Source: Firmicutes bacterium UBA5486
GTDB lineage: Bacteria; Bacillota; UBA4882; UBA10575
Assembly (NCBI GenBank): GCA_002427045.1
Contig: DIPO01000070.1
Coordinates: forward strand, 444 to 15,707
Length of the DNA stretch: 15,264 nucleotides
Reading direction: 5' to 3'
The position numbers and the translations under genes were made by a program. Positions 7,907-15,218 of this stretch are shown in pieces. The notes below the pieces were generated by a model. It worked only from the letters and a program-made list of their open reading frames with translations. It made no database searches and was not told where the DNA came from. Positions within the stretch are counted from its first letter, which is position 1. Every line of letters begins with the position of its first letter.

Positions 7907-7936
7907 TTGACAAACCATAAAGTAAAAAGGTAAAAT
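7907..7936 (+). promoter_or_regulatory. Promoter of the nadABC operon
   Basis: A consensus TTGACA (7907-7912) and TAAAAT (7931-7936) are separated by 18 bases. The predicted start is near 7943, giving a leader of about 35 bases, too short for a riboswitch. I see no clear operator for NiaR or another NAD regulator overlapping it. Confidence 0.7.
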
Positions 7937-7977
7937 GTAAACAAACTTAATAAGGGCGATAAAAAGGATGATCACGA

Positions 7978-8889
7978 ATGTCTCAGCAGCTTGCATTAAA
8001 ATCTGAAATCCATGAATTAAAAGAAAAAACCGGAGCTCTAATTTTAGCTCATACTTATCAAAATAGTGAGGTCCAAGAAATTGCTGATTTTATTGGTGAT
8101 TCTTTGGAACTAAGCAGATTAGCTGCTAATGCCCCACAAAAGGTTCTGGTATTTTGCGGAGTACATTTTATGGCCGAAAGCGCCGCTATTCTTTCCCCGG
8201 AAAAAACAGTTTTATTGCCAGCTCCTGATGCTGGTTGTCCAATGGCAAATATGGCAGATCCGGAAACCATTAGAGAATGGCGGTCTAAATATCCGCGGGC
8301 GGCCGTTGTAGCCTATGTTAATACTTCTGCTGCCGTTAAAGCTGAAAGTGATATCTGTTGTACCTCTTCGAATGCTTTAAAAATAGTAAGTTCCTTAGAT
8401 GCTAAGGAGATTATTTTTCTCCCTGACCAAAATCTGGGGAAATATATTGCCTCCCAGATACCAGATAAAAAATTTCATTTGTGGCCCGGATATTGTCATA
8501 CCCACCATCGAGTAACAATTGCCGAAGTGGAAAAAGCTAAAAAGGCCTTACCTGAAGCCAAGGTTTTGATTCATCCTGAGTGTAAGCCAGAGGTCTCTGC
8601 CCTTGCTGACTTTGTTGGCAGCACCAAGCAGATTATTGAACATGTAGGTAAATCAGAAGCCTCCGTTTTTATCATCGGTACAGAGATGGGAATACTTCAC
8701 GCTTTAAAAAAACGCTACCCAGAGAAAAAATTTTATTTACTCACACCAGGTTTAGTCTGTCCTAATATGAAAAAAACTTCTTTAGAGAAAATTGCAGCTT
8801 CACTGCGAAAAATGGAACCCGTAATTACCGTACCCGAACCTATTCGTTCAAAAGCGCGACTTGCTCTGGAACGAATGTTAGCTATATAA
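7978..8889 (+). CDS. nadA: Quinolinate synthase
   Basis: This 303-residue [4Fe-4S] enzyme condenses iminoaspartate (from NadB) with dihydroxyacetone phosphate to give quinolinate, the second step of de novo NAD synthesis. The three cluster cysteines are C87 (DAGCPMANM), C173 (WPGYCHTH) and C261 (GLVCPNM). Their spacing of 86 and 88 closely matches the short Thermotoga/Pyrococcus-type enzymes. HTYQ (25-28), IGDSLELS (39-46), GVHFMAES (61-68) and HPEC (199-202) are further conserved motifs. AAGGATG before the ATG serves as ribosome binding site. It is the first gene of nadABC. An oxygen-sensitive cluster fits an anaerobe but does not prove one. Confidence 0.96.
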   Translation: MSQQLALKSEIHELKEKTGALILAHTYQNSEVQEIADFIGDSLELSRLAANAPQKVLVFCGVHFMAESAAILSPEKTVLLPAPDAGCPMANMADPETIREWRSKYPRAAVVAYVNTSAAVKAESDICCTSSNALKIVSSLDAKEIIFLPDQNLGKYIASQIPDKKFHLWPGYCHTHHRVTIAEVEKAKKALPEAKVLIHPECKPEVSALADFVGSTKQIIEHVGKSEASVFIIGTEMGILHALKKRYPEKKFYLLTPGLVCPNMKKTSLEKIAASLRKMEPVITVPEPIRSKARLALERMLAI

Positions 8890-8916
8890 ACATTTGTTTT
8901 ATTTAATTTAGAACCT

Positions 8917-8958
8917 ACCCTCTCTCCAGCCTCTTTTTAGATGTTTTGGGGTGAGGGT
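8917..8958 (+). other. Hairpin between nadA and nadB
   Basis: ACCCTC (8917-8922) pairs with GAGGGT (8953-8958). After a U/U mismatch, CTCC (8924-8927) pairs with GGGG (8948-8951, one G-U), leaving a 20-base loop. A T-run follows only after about 13 bases, so it is not a canonical terminator. It lies in a 107-base gap inside an operon and could act in processing, attenuation or differential stability of the two mRNA parts. Confidence 0.45.
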
Positions 8959-8996
8959 TTGCATTTAAGATTTTTTAACAATAAGGGGGCTTTATT

Positions 8997-10601
8997 ATGG
9001 CAATAAGCATCTCCACAACAGGCCTTGAACATACTAGTTTTTTGGTGGTTGGGAGTGGGATTGCCGGTCTTTACACTGCGCTGAAACTTTCGGAATTTGC
9101 TGAAGTTACTCTAATTACAAAAGAAACCCTGGAAGAAAGTAATACCGCTTACGCTCAAGGAGGAATCGCTGCTGCCATAAGCCCTTCTGATTCTCCTGAG
9201 CTTCATTACGAAGATACAATCAGAGTCGGAGCCGGAATCTGTCTTCCTGCTGCCGTCAAGATTCTTGTGAATGAAGGGCCAGAAAGAGTTAGAGAACTAA
9301 TCAGTTTGGGAGTTCCCTTCGATTGTCAGGCTGGAGAACCGGCTCTTACTCGTGAGGCTGCACATAGCCGTTCCCGAATTTTACATGCAGATGGTGATGC
9401 CACTGGCCGGGAGATTAGCAGAGCTCTTACTCATGATGTAATAAATAATCCCCGGATTAAGATTAAAGAAAATATTTTTGTAGCCGCACTCCTCACCGGG
9501 CCGGAAGGATGTTACGGTATTCTTGCCCTTGAAGAAACGGGTGAGACTAAATGCTTCTTATCTGGAGCAACTATTTTAGCCACTGGTGGCTGTGGCCAAA
9601 TCTTTTCTGATACCACCAATCCTAAGGTTGCCACCGGTGATGGAATGGCTGTTGCCTTCAGGGCAGGTGCTGCCTTATCTGACATGGAATTTATGCAGTT
9701 TCATCCTACAGCACTCTATTTGCCTACTGCACCCCGTTTTCTAATTTCAGAAGCTGTAAGAGGAGAAGGAGGCCTCCTCCGGAATAAACAAGGTGTTCGT
9801 TTTATGCCTTCCTATCACGAACAAGCAGAATTGGCTCCCCGTGATATTGTCGCCCGTTCAATTTTTTGTGAAATGAAAAAAACCGGAGATGATCATGTTT
9901 ATCTTGACCTTTCTTCCCTTGCTCCTGACCGGATAAAAAGCAGGTTTCCTAATATTTATGAAACCTGCTTAGAATATGGGGTTGATATTACAAAAGAAAT
10001 GATTCCGGTCGCTCCTGCCGCTCATTATATGATGGGTGGAATTGCTACCGATCTCTGGGGACGGACCGCTTTACCCCACCTGTTTGCTTGTGGTGAGGTC
10101 GCAAACTCTGGAGTTCACGGTGCCAACCGTTTAGCTAGTAATTCTTTACTCGATGGCCTAGTCCTTGGCCACCGGATCTTTGAGTATTTTAAAACGCATA
10201 AGCTCAGCTTTTCTGAGCTCCCTCAAGAATTGAAAGCCGAGATAAATGGCGAGACCGATCCAGCAACCATCAAAAATGATCTTAATTTCCTTAAAATGCT
10301 TGTTTCCAAAGAACTTGGAATCATCCGTAATCAAGAAGGTTTGGAATTTCTTCTGCATCAGTTATCATCTAGTTCTTCTGGGGAGAATTCCTCCCTTAAA
10401 CCTCAGTATCTGGAATTACAGAATATGCGTTTAATTGCCCGTTTAATGGCTACAGCAGCGTTAGAGCGCAAGGAAAGCCGGGGTAGTCATTTTCGTTCTG
10501 ATTATCCGGCCCCTGATCCTTCTTGGATAAAGAGAATTTTTCAATTCCCAGTTCGAACCGAAATTCATTCAGCTGATAAAGTTTATAATTGGCCCTGGTA
10601 A
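8997..10601 (+). CDS. nadB: L-aspartate oxidase
   Basis: This 534-residue FAD enzyme oxidises L-aspartate to iminoaspartate for NadA; anaerobes can use fumarate as electron acceptor. The dinucleotide-binding site is GSGIAG (19-24), followed by NTAYAQGGIAAA (about 49-60). HPTAL, EAVRGEGG, HYMMGG and GANRLASNSLLDGL are the fumarate reductase/aspartate oxidase active-site and FAD motifs. A C-terminal helical region follows, as in the family. Length is normal. AAGGGGG lies 7 bases before the ATG. nadC starts 20 bases after the stop. Confidence 0.96.
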   Translation: MAISISTTGLEHTSFLVVGSGIAGLYTALKLSEFAEVTLITKETLEESNTAYAQGGIAAAISPSDSPELHYEDTIRVGAGICLPAAVKILVNEGPERVRELISLGVPFDCQAGEPALTREAAHSRSRILHADGDATGREISRALTHDVINNPRIKIKENIFVAALLTGPEGCYGILALEETGETKCFLSGATILATGGCGQIFSDTTNPKVATGDGMAVAFRAGAALSDMEFMQFHPTALYLPTAPRFLISEAVRGEGGLLRNKQGVRFMPSYHEQAELAPRDIVARSIFCEMKKTGDDHVYLDLSSLAPDRIKSRFPNIYETCLEYGVDITKEMIPVAPAAHYMMGGIATDLWGRTALPHLFACGEVANSGVHGANRLASNSLLDGLVLGHRIFEYFKTHKLSFSELPQELKAEINGETDPATIKNDLNFLKMLVSKELGIIRNQEGLEFLLHQLSSSSSGENSSLKPQYLELQNMRLIARLMATAALERKESRGSHFRSDYPAPDPSWIKRIFQFPVRTEIHSADKVYNWPW

Positions 10602-10621
10602 AACAGAAAGAGGTGATTTTT

Positions 10622-11470
10622 ATGTTGAAACCTTACAAACATTTTTTTTCTGAAATTATACAAAGAGCTCTTACGGAAGATCTGGGCATTGGAGATATCA
10701 CCTCCGAACTAACCATTCCTAATAGCACTACCAGTTCAGGAAAGTTTATTTCTAAATCTTCTGGTATTATTTGTGGTTGGCCTGTAGTCAAGGAAGTATT
10801 TCGACAGCTAAATCCAGGTATATTTCTTGATATCTATCTTCCTGACGGTTCAACCGTTGCACCTGGTGATTTACTAGCCGTAATTTCCGGCCCGGTTAAA
10901 GACCTCCTTGCCGGAGAAAGAGTAGCTTTGAATTTTCTTCAACATCTCTCCGGGATTGCTACTTACACCAAGAAACTTGTTAATCAAATTAGCGATTACC
11001 CCAATACCCGAATCGTGGACACTAGAAAGACAATACCGGGCCTCCGTATCCTACAAAAATACGCAGTCCGAACTGGTGGGGGATACAATCACCGTTACAA
11101 TCTAGCTGATGCAGTCTTAATCAAAGATAACCACCTAGCAGCCTGTGGTGGTATTAAACCAGCAATTGAAATGGTACGGAAAGGAATACCTCATACCATG
11201 ACCATTGAAGTCGAAGTGGAATCTGAAGAACAGGTTAGGGAAGCTCTTGAAGCTAAAGCCGATATTATTATGCTTGATAATATGTCTCCGGAATTGATGA
11301 GAAAAATGGTCAGTCTCATTAATGGACAGGCCTGTGTTGAAGCTTCAGGAAATATCACAATAGAAAATATTAGAGAAGTAGCCGCTACTGGTGTAGATAT
11401 TATCTCCGTTGGCCATTTAACCCACTCAGTGGAAGCCTTAGATATAAGTTTAAAACTTGAAAACCTATAG
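10622..11470 (+). CDS. nadC: Nicotinate-nucleotide pyrophosphorylase (quinolinate phosphoribosyltransferase)
   Basis: This 282-residue enzyme converts quinolinate and PRPP to nicotinate mononucleotide, CO2 and diphosphate, finishing the route begun by NadB and NadA. Motifs are EDLGIGDITS (about 19-28), LNFLQHLSGIAT, DTRKTIPGLR, KYAVRTGGGYNHRYNL, IKDNHL, the acidic EVEVE, LDNMSPE, EASGNI and the phosphate loop VDIISVGHLTHS. I chose the ATG at 10622 because AGAGGTGA (10609-10616) lies 5 bases before it. A longer reading from 10589 would overlap the end of nadB and lacks a site. Confidence 0.96.
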   Translation: MLKPYKHFFSEIIQRALTEDLGIGDITSELTIPNSTTSSGKFISKSSGIICGWPVVKEVFRQLNPGIFLDIYLPDGSTVAPGDLLAVISGPVKDLLAGERVALNFLQHLSGIATYTKKLVNQISDYPNTRIVDTRKTIPGLRILQKYAVRTGGGYNHRYNLADAVLIKDNHLAACGGIKPAIEMVRKGIPHTMTIEVEVESEEQVREALEAKADIIMLDNMSPELMRKMVSLINGQACVEASGNITIENIREVAATGVDIISVGHLTHSVEALDISLKLENL

Positions 11471-11521
11471 TTTCGTCGCTCGTATGAATAACAGCCTTTG
11501 TAAGCTATGGACGAAAACGTC

Positions 11522-11572
11522 ATTTTCATCCTTTCATCGTGCGGGCGGTAGCCAGCGTGAATGAATACTTAA
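11522..11572. repeat. Hairpin-bearing intergenic element, copy B
   Basis: It shares ATTTTCATCCTTTC (11522-11535) and TACTTAA (11566-11572) with the element at 43-92, but has a different 30-base centre. That centre folds in plus-strand RNA as UUCAU/AUGAA (11533-11537 with 11561-11565), CGUGC/GCGUG with two G-U pairs (11538-11542 with 11555-11559), then GGC/GCC around a GGUA loop. A separate 7-base inverted repeat, TTTCGTC (11471-11477) with GACGAAA (11510-11516), lies just before it, directly after the nadC stop. Confidence 0.5.
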
Positions 11573-11604
11573 AAAAAAGAACTGCCAATTGACAGTTCTT
11601 TTTT
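11573..11604. terminator. Bidirectional terminator between nadC and the outer-membrane gene
   Basis: AAAAAAGAACTG (11573-11584) pairs perfectly with CAGTTCTTTTTT (11593-11604), so each strand ends the stem with a T-run. It sits between the convergent nadC (plus) and outer-membrane protein (minus) genes and can stop both. Confidence 0.88.
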
Positions 11605-11668
11605 GCTCACTTGTATTAAGATTTACTGATAATAATATTAAATAAAGGAACTCTAAATTAACATCTGA

Positions 11669-12601
11669 CTAAAACTTAACTCCTACTGTAGCAAAGATCC
11701 CCGGGTCTTCTTTACCTAAAATCGCTGCCACATCAATTACGACGGGCCCCAGTTTCCCGCCTAAACCAGTTGTAAAATTAAAGCCTTCATCATTTTTATA
11801 GCCTCCGGCACGTAGGAAAACCAGGCCAAAGATGGGTTGTTCAATACCAAGATGATAAACCGTATTTTCCCCTTGCAGAGAAGTTTCCAGATCAGCTGCG
11901 ATTAAAAGGCCTGCTAGAGGTATCTTAACTGCTCCTCCAACTACTATTTTAGTAGGTGGATCAAATAACTCAAAACTGGTAATCGGATAATCCTTCAATA
12001 CCGCCCCTAATCTAACTACCTTACCGATTTTGAAGATACCACCTAAATCAACAGCTGCTCCTTTTTCATTCTTTTCATTCTTTACTTGCCCTTCTTCTAC
12101 AGTCTGTACCATTTGTTCATTACTTACATAAACATATTTAGCGTTCACCCCTAAAGCAAATAAATCAGTCATTTCCTTTGCAAGGGTAACTGTTCCCTGC
12201 ACCGTACTATCCTTCTTCAGTAACATCCCATTTTCTATTCTTTGAATATTAGCATCCACATCTCCAAAAACATTAAATCCAAAGTTCCCTAAGGTTAAGC
12301 CTCCCCCAAAAACACCATTTAGAGAGCCTTCCAGATCCGTAAGATCAATCTCCTGGCTTCCTACAATTTTCAGCAGATTACTAATATTACCCTGGGCCCC
12401 GATACTTGGGGTTGCACCCATTTTTACTTGAGAAATTCCTGCCGGATTCCAATAAGCAGCTGTCCCATCATCCGCTACCGCGGTAAAAGCTCCACCCATA
12501 CTAATCGCTCTGGCACCCACGCCTAAAGGTGCTGCCATACAAAGCTGTGCCCCTAAAAGAGTTAAACTCAGCATTAGAAAAAGACTAATTAAACGTTTCA
12601 T
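11669..12601 (-). CDS. Outer-membrane beta-barrel protein, PorV/TraF/OMPP1-like
   Basis: This protein of 310 residues begins with a classic signal peptide (KR followed by a hydrophobic stretch to about residue 20, with cleavage after A23 or A24). The mature start GVGARAISMGGAFTAVADD and TAAYWNPAGIS form the N-terminal signature shared by FadL/OMPP1, PorV/PorQ and TraF-like barrels. The rest alternates amphipathic strands and Gly-rich turns and ends FATVGVKF, with the terminal Phe expected of a BAM substrate. The cargo or function is unknown; candidates are a channel, a lipid transporter or a secretion accessory. The ATG at 12601 has AGGAGG 12 bases upstream (complement of 12614-12619); a CTG one codon earlier would have more usual spacing. 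A reading from 12658 would bury the ribosome binding site. A terminator shared with nadC lies downstream. Confidence 0.78.
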   Translation of the reverse strand: MKRLISLFLMLSLTLLGAQLCMAAPLGVGARAISMGGAFTAVADDGTAAYWNPAGISQVKMGATPSIGAQGNISNLLKIVGSQEIDLTDLEGSLNGVFGGGLTLGNFGFNVFGDVDANIQRIENGMLLKKDSTVQGTVTLAKEMTDLFALGVNAKYVYVSNEQMVQTVEEGQVKNEKNEKGAAVDLGGIFKIGKVVRLGAVLKDYPITSFELFDPPTKIVVGGAVKIPLAGLLIAADLETSLQGENTVYHLGIEQPIFGLVFLRAGGYKNDEGFNFTTGLGGKLGPVVIDVAAILGKEDPGIFATVGVKF

Positions 12602-12996
12602 CAGTCCAAAAATCCTCCTATTTATTAGTTTTAGTATAGTAAAGAAGAATTTCGACAATAATCACTTTATCCCTTTTCTATTAGGTAATCCCTCTACTAA
12701 TTTTAACAGCAATTCTTTCCAGCGATTTTATAATTATCTTAGAGATAAATCCGGCTGCAAAATATCGTATTATATTCCTTAACCTTCCTAATTTAGCTGG
12801 ACTTTAATTTCGCATTTATGGGTCTTGAATTTAGCTTGACTTTAGCTTAAACGGTGCGCGAAATGTATAGTAGGTAATTATGTAATTCCTTAACAACTAA
12901 CAAACATCTATAACTGCATCCTTAAGCCTTTTGAAAGGAAATTTTGTTAATAAGTAGAACTTCTTAGTAGTGGTAGTTTTCTAGGAGGTGGCACCT
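12602..12996. other. Divergent intergenic region
   Basis: This separates the outer-membrane gene (minus) from the M28-like gene (plus). For the minus gene, TTATTG (complement of 12656-12661), 17 bases and TATACT (complement of 12633-12638) form a plausible promoter. I find no convincing promoter for the plus gene. A 17-base direct repeat lies at 12790-12844. AGGAGGTG (12983-12990) fixes the start of the plus gene. I see no RNA gene or ORF of note. Confidence 0.5.
12790..12844. repeat. 17-base direct repeat, 38-base period
   Basis: AATTTAGCTGGACTTTA (12790-12806) and AATTTAGCTTGACTTTA (12828-12844) differ at one position of 17. A partial third match, TTTAGCTTAA, overlaps the end of the second copy. 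The pair lies about 150-200 bases from both flanking genes and could be a double binding site for a regulator of one or both. Confidence 0.5.
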
Positions 12997-14751
12997 TTGA
13001 AATTCCATTCCTGGTTTATCTGTCTTTTACTTACCATCCTTTTGATCTCTACAATCAGTTATTTTAATTTGCAGGAAATTCCTCAGATTCCAATTTATCG
13101 AGGAGATTTAAGTTTCCAGTCTGACTTAGCATTCATGTACCTAACTGCATTAGTAACTAATTTCCCCAGAAGGGATTATCTTAAGCAACATAAATTAGCA
13201 GCTGCCGAATGGATCGAATCCGAACTCCGTGCTACCGGCCTAGAAGTTTATACCCAGGATTTTTCCTCAGTAATTGCCAGTAAAGATATTACCGGCCTCC
13301 GTAATATCTATGCCCTTCTTCCGGGAAAACGAAAAGAAGCAATTTTGATTGTTGGGCATTATGATCTCCCTCCTTTTGTAAGGCAGGGTGCAGCTGATAA
13401 TGGTAGCGGAGTAGCCACCCTCCTGGAATTGGCTCGAATCTTTGCTAGCAGCCCCACTCCTCAATGGACAATGATTTTTATGGCTTCCGATTGTAAAGAA
13501 TATGGCCCCATGTGTGGTTCTTACCGTTTTTTAGAAGAGAGTGGATGGAAAGAACACTTAGCTGTTGCCATCTCTCTTGATTTTGCCAACCTAGGTGAGA
13601 TGGAAGGAATTAAAATTAATAATACGGGTCTTCAAAAGGGTTACACGCCACTCTGGCTACGGCAAATTGCTTTGAATTCTATTACTTTAGAAACCAATGC
13701 CCTTGATTCTAATCCCTTAAGAGAATGGTTAGAAAGAGCATTTCCTTTTGCCCCTACTGAACATGGGATTTATTTACGTAGTGGAATTCCAGCCATTAAT
13801 TTGGCAGGAGCCCCTAAAAACCATGCCTGGCAAGCAGAATATCATCACACCACCGGCGATACCATTGAAAAAATTCTGCCAGAAACAATTAGTCGCTATG
13901 GAAAGGCAAGCGAGCGTTTACTCCGTAGTTTGCAACTTTTAACAGAGTTTCCCCAAGAAGACATGTTCTATTTCAAAATCGGCTCTCATTACTTGCCGGC
14001 ATGGGTAATAAGAATACTGCAACTATTAGTATTGCTCCCTTTATTCGTAAGAACCTTGATTGCTTGGAAGAAAGGGAGACATTATACTCGTGAAATCTGG
14101 CTGGAAATTCGGCATCTTTTTGCTATTTTTTGTTCTGGGGTTTTCGGGTATTTACTTCTCCGTCTTTTACCGAAGAAAGGATTACTCTTAAAATATGAAC
14201 TTTATCCCGCCACGCTAAAAGACCCGGTTCTTAATCATCCACCAATATTACCTCTTCTTTTAGTTGTAGCTACCATCTTCATCAGTTATGGCCTTCTCCA
14301 TCATTTGTTGGCCCTCGGTAAGGAAATTAGTCTGGAAGCCCGACTAGGGACTGATCTTACACTTTTATTAATTATTGTAATAGCCAATATCCTGTTGGAT
14401 TCGGGTTTTTCTAGCCTGGCTTTTCTCTTACCTTCCCTTGTTTTCTGGCCCTTACTCTCTCCCGCTACTACTGCACCTAAGAGAATCATTAACTTTCTCT
14501 TACTTCTTGTGGGGATTTCTCCTTTTTTATTCCTTTTTGTTTTAAGTTTTTATATTTCTGGGAAAATCAGCTGGCAGCTTTTATTGGCAACCGCTAATGG
14601 TCTTTTCTCCCTGCGAACTATATCTTCTTTCATATTAGTAATCAGCATTCTTATCCGGTTCATCCCTTCAGCTTTAGCTACTAATAATAATCCCAATCTA
14701 TCATGGGGAAATAAAGAAGAATATTTTTCCTGGAGAACTGTTTTAAAATGA
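12997..14751 (+). CDS. Membrane-anchored M28-family peptidase-like protein with polytopic C-terminus
   Basis: This protein has 584 residues. An N-terminal hydrophobic segment (about 6-24) anchors an extracytoplasmic M28 domain (about 95-315). The dinuclear zinc pattern is visible: H121 with D123 (VGHYD), bridging D134 (AADNGSG), E168 (CKEYG), D195 (SLDFANLG) and H284 (HTTGDT). The residue before the zinc Glu, normally the general-base Glu of the EE pair, is K167. The last 250 residues hold about six membrane segments (starting near 334, 368, 412, 450, 496 and 525), an architecture known from multi-spanning M28 proteins. Whether it cleaves peptides is therefore uncertain. I chose TTG at 12997 because AGGAGGTG ends 6 bases before it; the GTG at 12988 lies inside that site. 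It is divergent from the outer-membrane gene; a joint envelope role is possible but unproven. Confidence 0.82.
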   Translation: MKFHSWFICLLLTILLISTISYFNLQEIPQIPIYRGDLSFQSDLAFMYLTALVTNFPRRDYLKQHKLAAAEWIESELRATGLEVYTQDFSSVIASKDITGLRNIYALLPGKRKEAILIVGHYDLPPFVRQGAADNGSGVATLLELARIFASSPTPQWTMIFMASDCKEYGPMCGSYRFLEESGWKEHLAVAISLDFANLGEMEGIKINNTGLQKGYTPLWLRQIALNSITLETNALDSNPLREWLERAFPFAPTEHGIYLRSGIPAINLAGAPKNHAWQAEYHHTTGDTIEKILPETISRYGKASERLLRSLQLLTEFPQEDMFYFKIGSHYLPAWVIRILQLLVLLPLFVRTLIAWKKGRHYTREIWLEIRHLFAIFCSGVFGYLLLRLLPKKGLLLKYELYPATLKDPVLNHPPILPLLLVVATIFISYGLLHHLLALGKEISLEARLGTDLTLLLIIVIANILLDSGFSSLAFLLPSLVFWPLLSPATTAPKRIINFLLLLVGISPFLFLFVLSFYISGKISWQLLLATANGLFSLRTISSFILVISILIRFIPSALATNNNPNLSWGNKEEYFSWRTVLK

Positions 14752-14975
14752 TCATTAGTGCATAAGAGGATTATTAAATTAGCAGCTCGTTTCCTTTTTG
14801 TACCCAAATCTCTTCCTACCTGCACACTAGATTAGAATAATACATAAACTAATATAACTTAGTTGCGAACAAATCCTTTACATGGTACTTATTAAGTTAT
14901 CTTTATCTAAAAATAGTTTATATGTCAGATTTTTTAATATGCAATTCCTTATTATTGAAATAAAGGAGGTTCTCC
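14752..14975. other. Intergenic region between the M28-like gene and feoA
   Basis: This is an AT-rich spacer with no clear terminator for the M28-like gene. It holds the dyad at 14847-14864 and, before feoA, an excellent AAAGGAGG site (14962-14969). A weak bulged hairpin, CCTTATT with AATAAAGG, would partly cover that site. I see no ORF or RNA gene. Confidence 0.4.
14847..14864. promoter_or_regulatory. 18-base dyad upstream of feoA, possible operator
   Basis: AACTAA-TATAAC-TTAGTT is a perfect 6-6-6 inverted repeat that overlaps a possible -35 (TTGCGA, 14863-14868). DtxR-type iron regulators bind dyads of similar size with TTAGGTTAG-like arms, so an iron- or manganese-dependent repressor site is conceivable. 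No convincing -10 is visible, and the regulator is not in the window. Confidence 0.3.
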
Positions 14976-15218
14976 ATGACCCGGTCAACAGAAATAGAAC
15001 TCTCAAAACTCCAAGTGGGCAAAGAAGGAAAAGTTGTCGCACTTAAGGCCAAAGGGTTAGCCCGTAGCCGCTTGTTGGACCTAGGCTTAATCCCTGAAAC
15101 AGTTATCAAAGCTATTCGTCGAAGCCCAGCTGGAGATCCGGTGGCTTATGCAATTAGAGGTGCTATTATTGCCCTCCGTTCGGAAGAAAGCAGGTTAATT
15201 ACAATCAATCCATTATAG
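14976..15218 (+). CDS. feoA: FeoA-domain protein, ferrous iron transport accessory
   Basis: This 80-residue cytoplasmic SH3-like protein of the FeoA family works with the FeoB ferrous iron transporter. ELSKLQVGKEGKVVAL (8-23), the central ARSRLLDLGLIPETVIKAI (29-47) and the final PVAYAIRGAIIALRSEESRLI strand region match the family pattern, and the length is typical. AAAGGAGG lies 6 bases before the ATG. Only 46 bases remain after the stop, with no further start that I can support; feoB or a second feoA would be expected next but cannot be seen. Confidence 0.88.
   Translation: MTRSTEIELSKLQVGKEGKVVALKAKGLARSRLLDLGLIPETVIKAIRRSPAGDPVAYAIRGAIIALRSEESRLITINPL

Noticed and set aside
7936..7977. 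Riboswitch or NiaR operator before nadA
   Set aside because: The predicted leader is only about 35 bases, and no paired TGTC/GACA-like operator could be found around the promoter.
14550..14825. Minus-strand ORF of 91 codons at the end of the M28-like gene
   Set aside because: Mostly antisense to membrane-segment codons; composition and lack of a ribosome binding site point to a shadow.
14950..14969. Hairpin hiding the feoA ribosome binding site
   Set aside because: The AT-rich stem is bulged and covers only part of AAAGGAGG; too weak to claim regulation.
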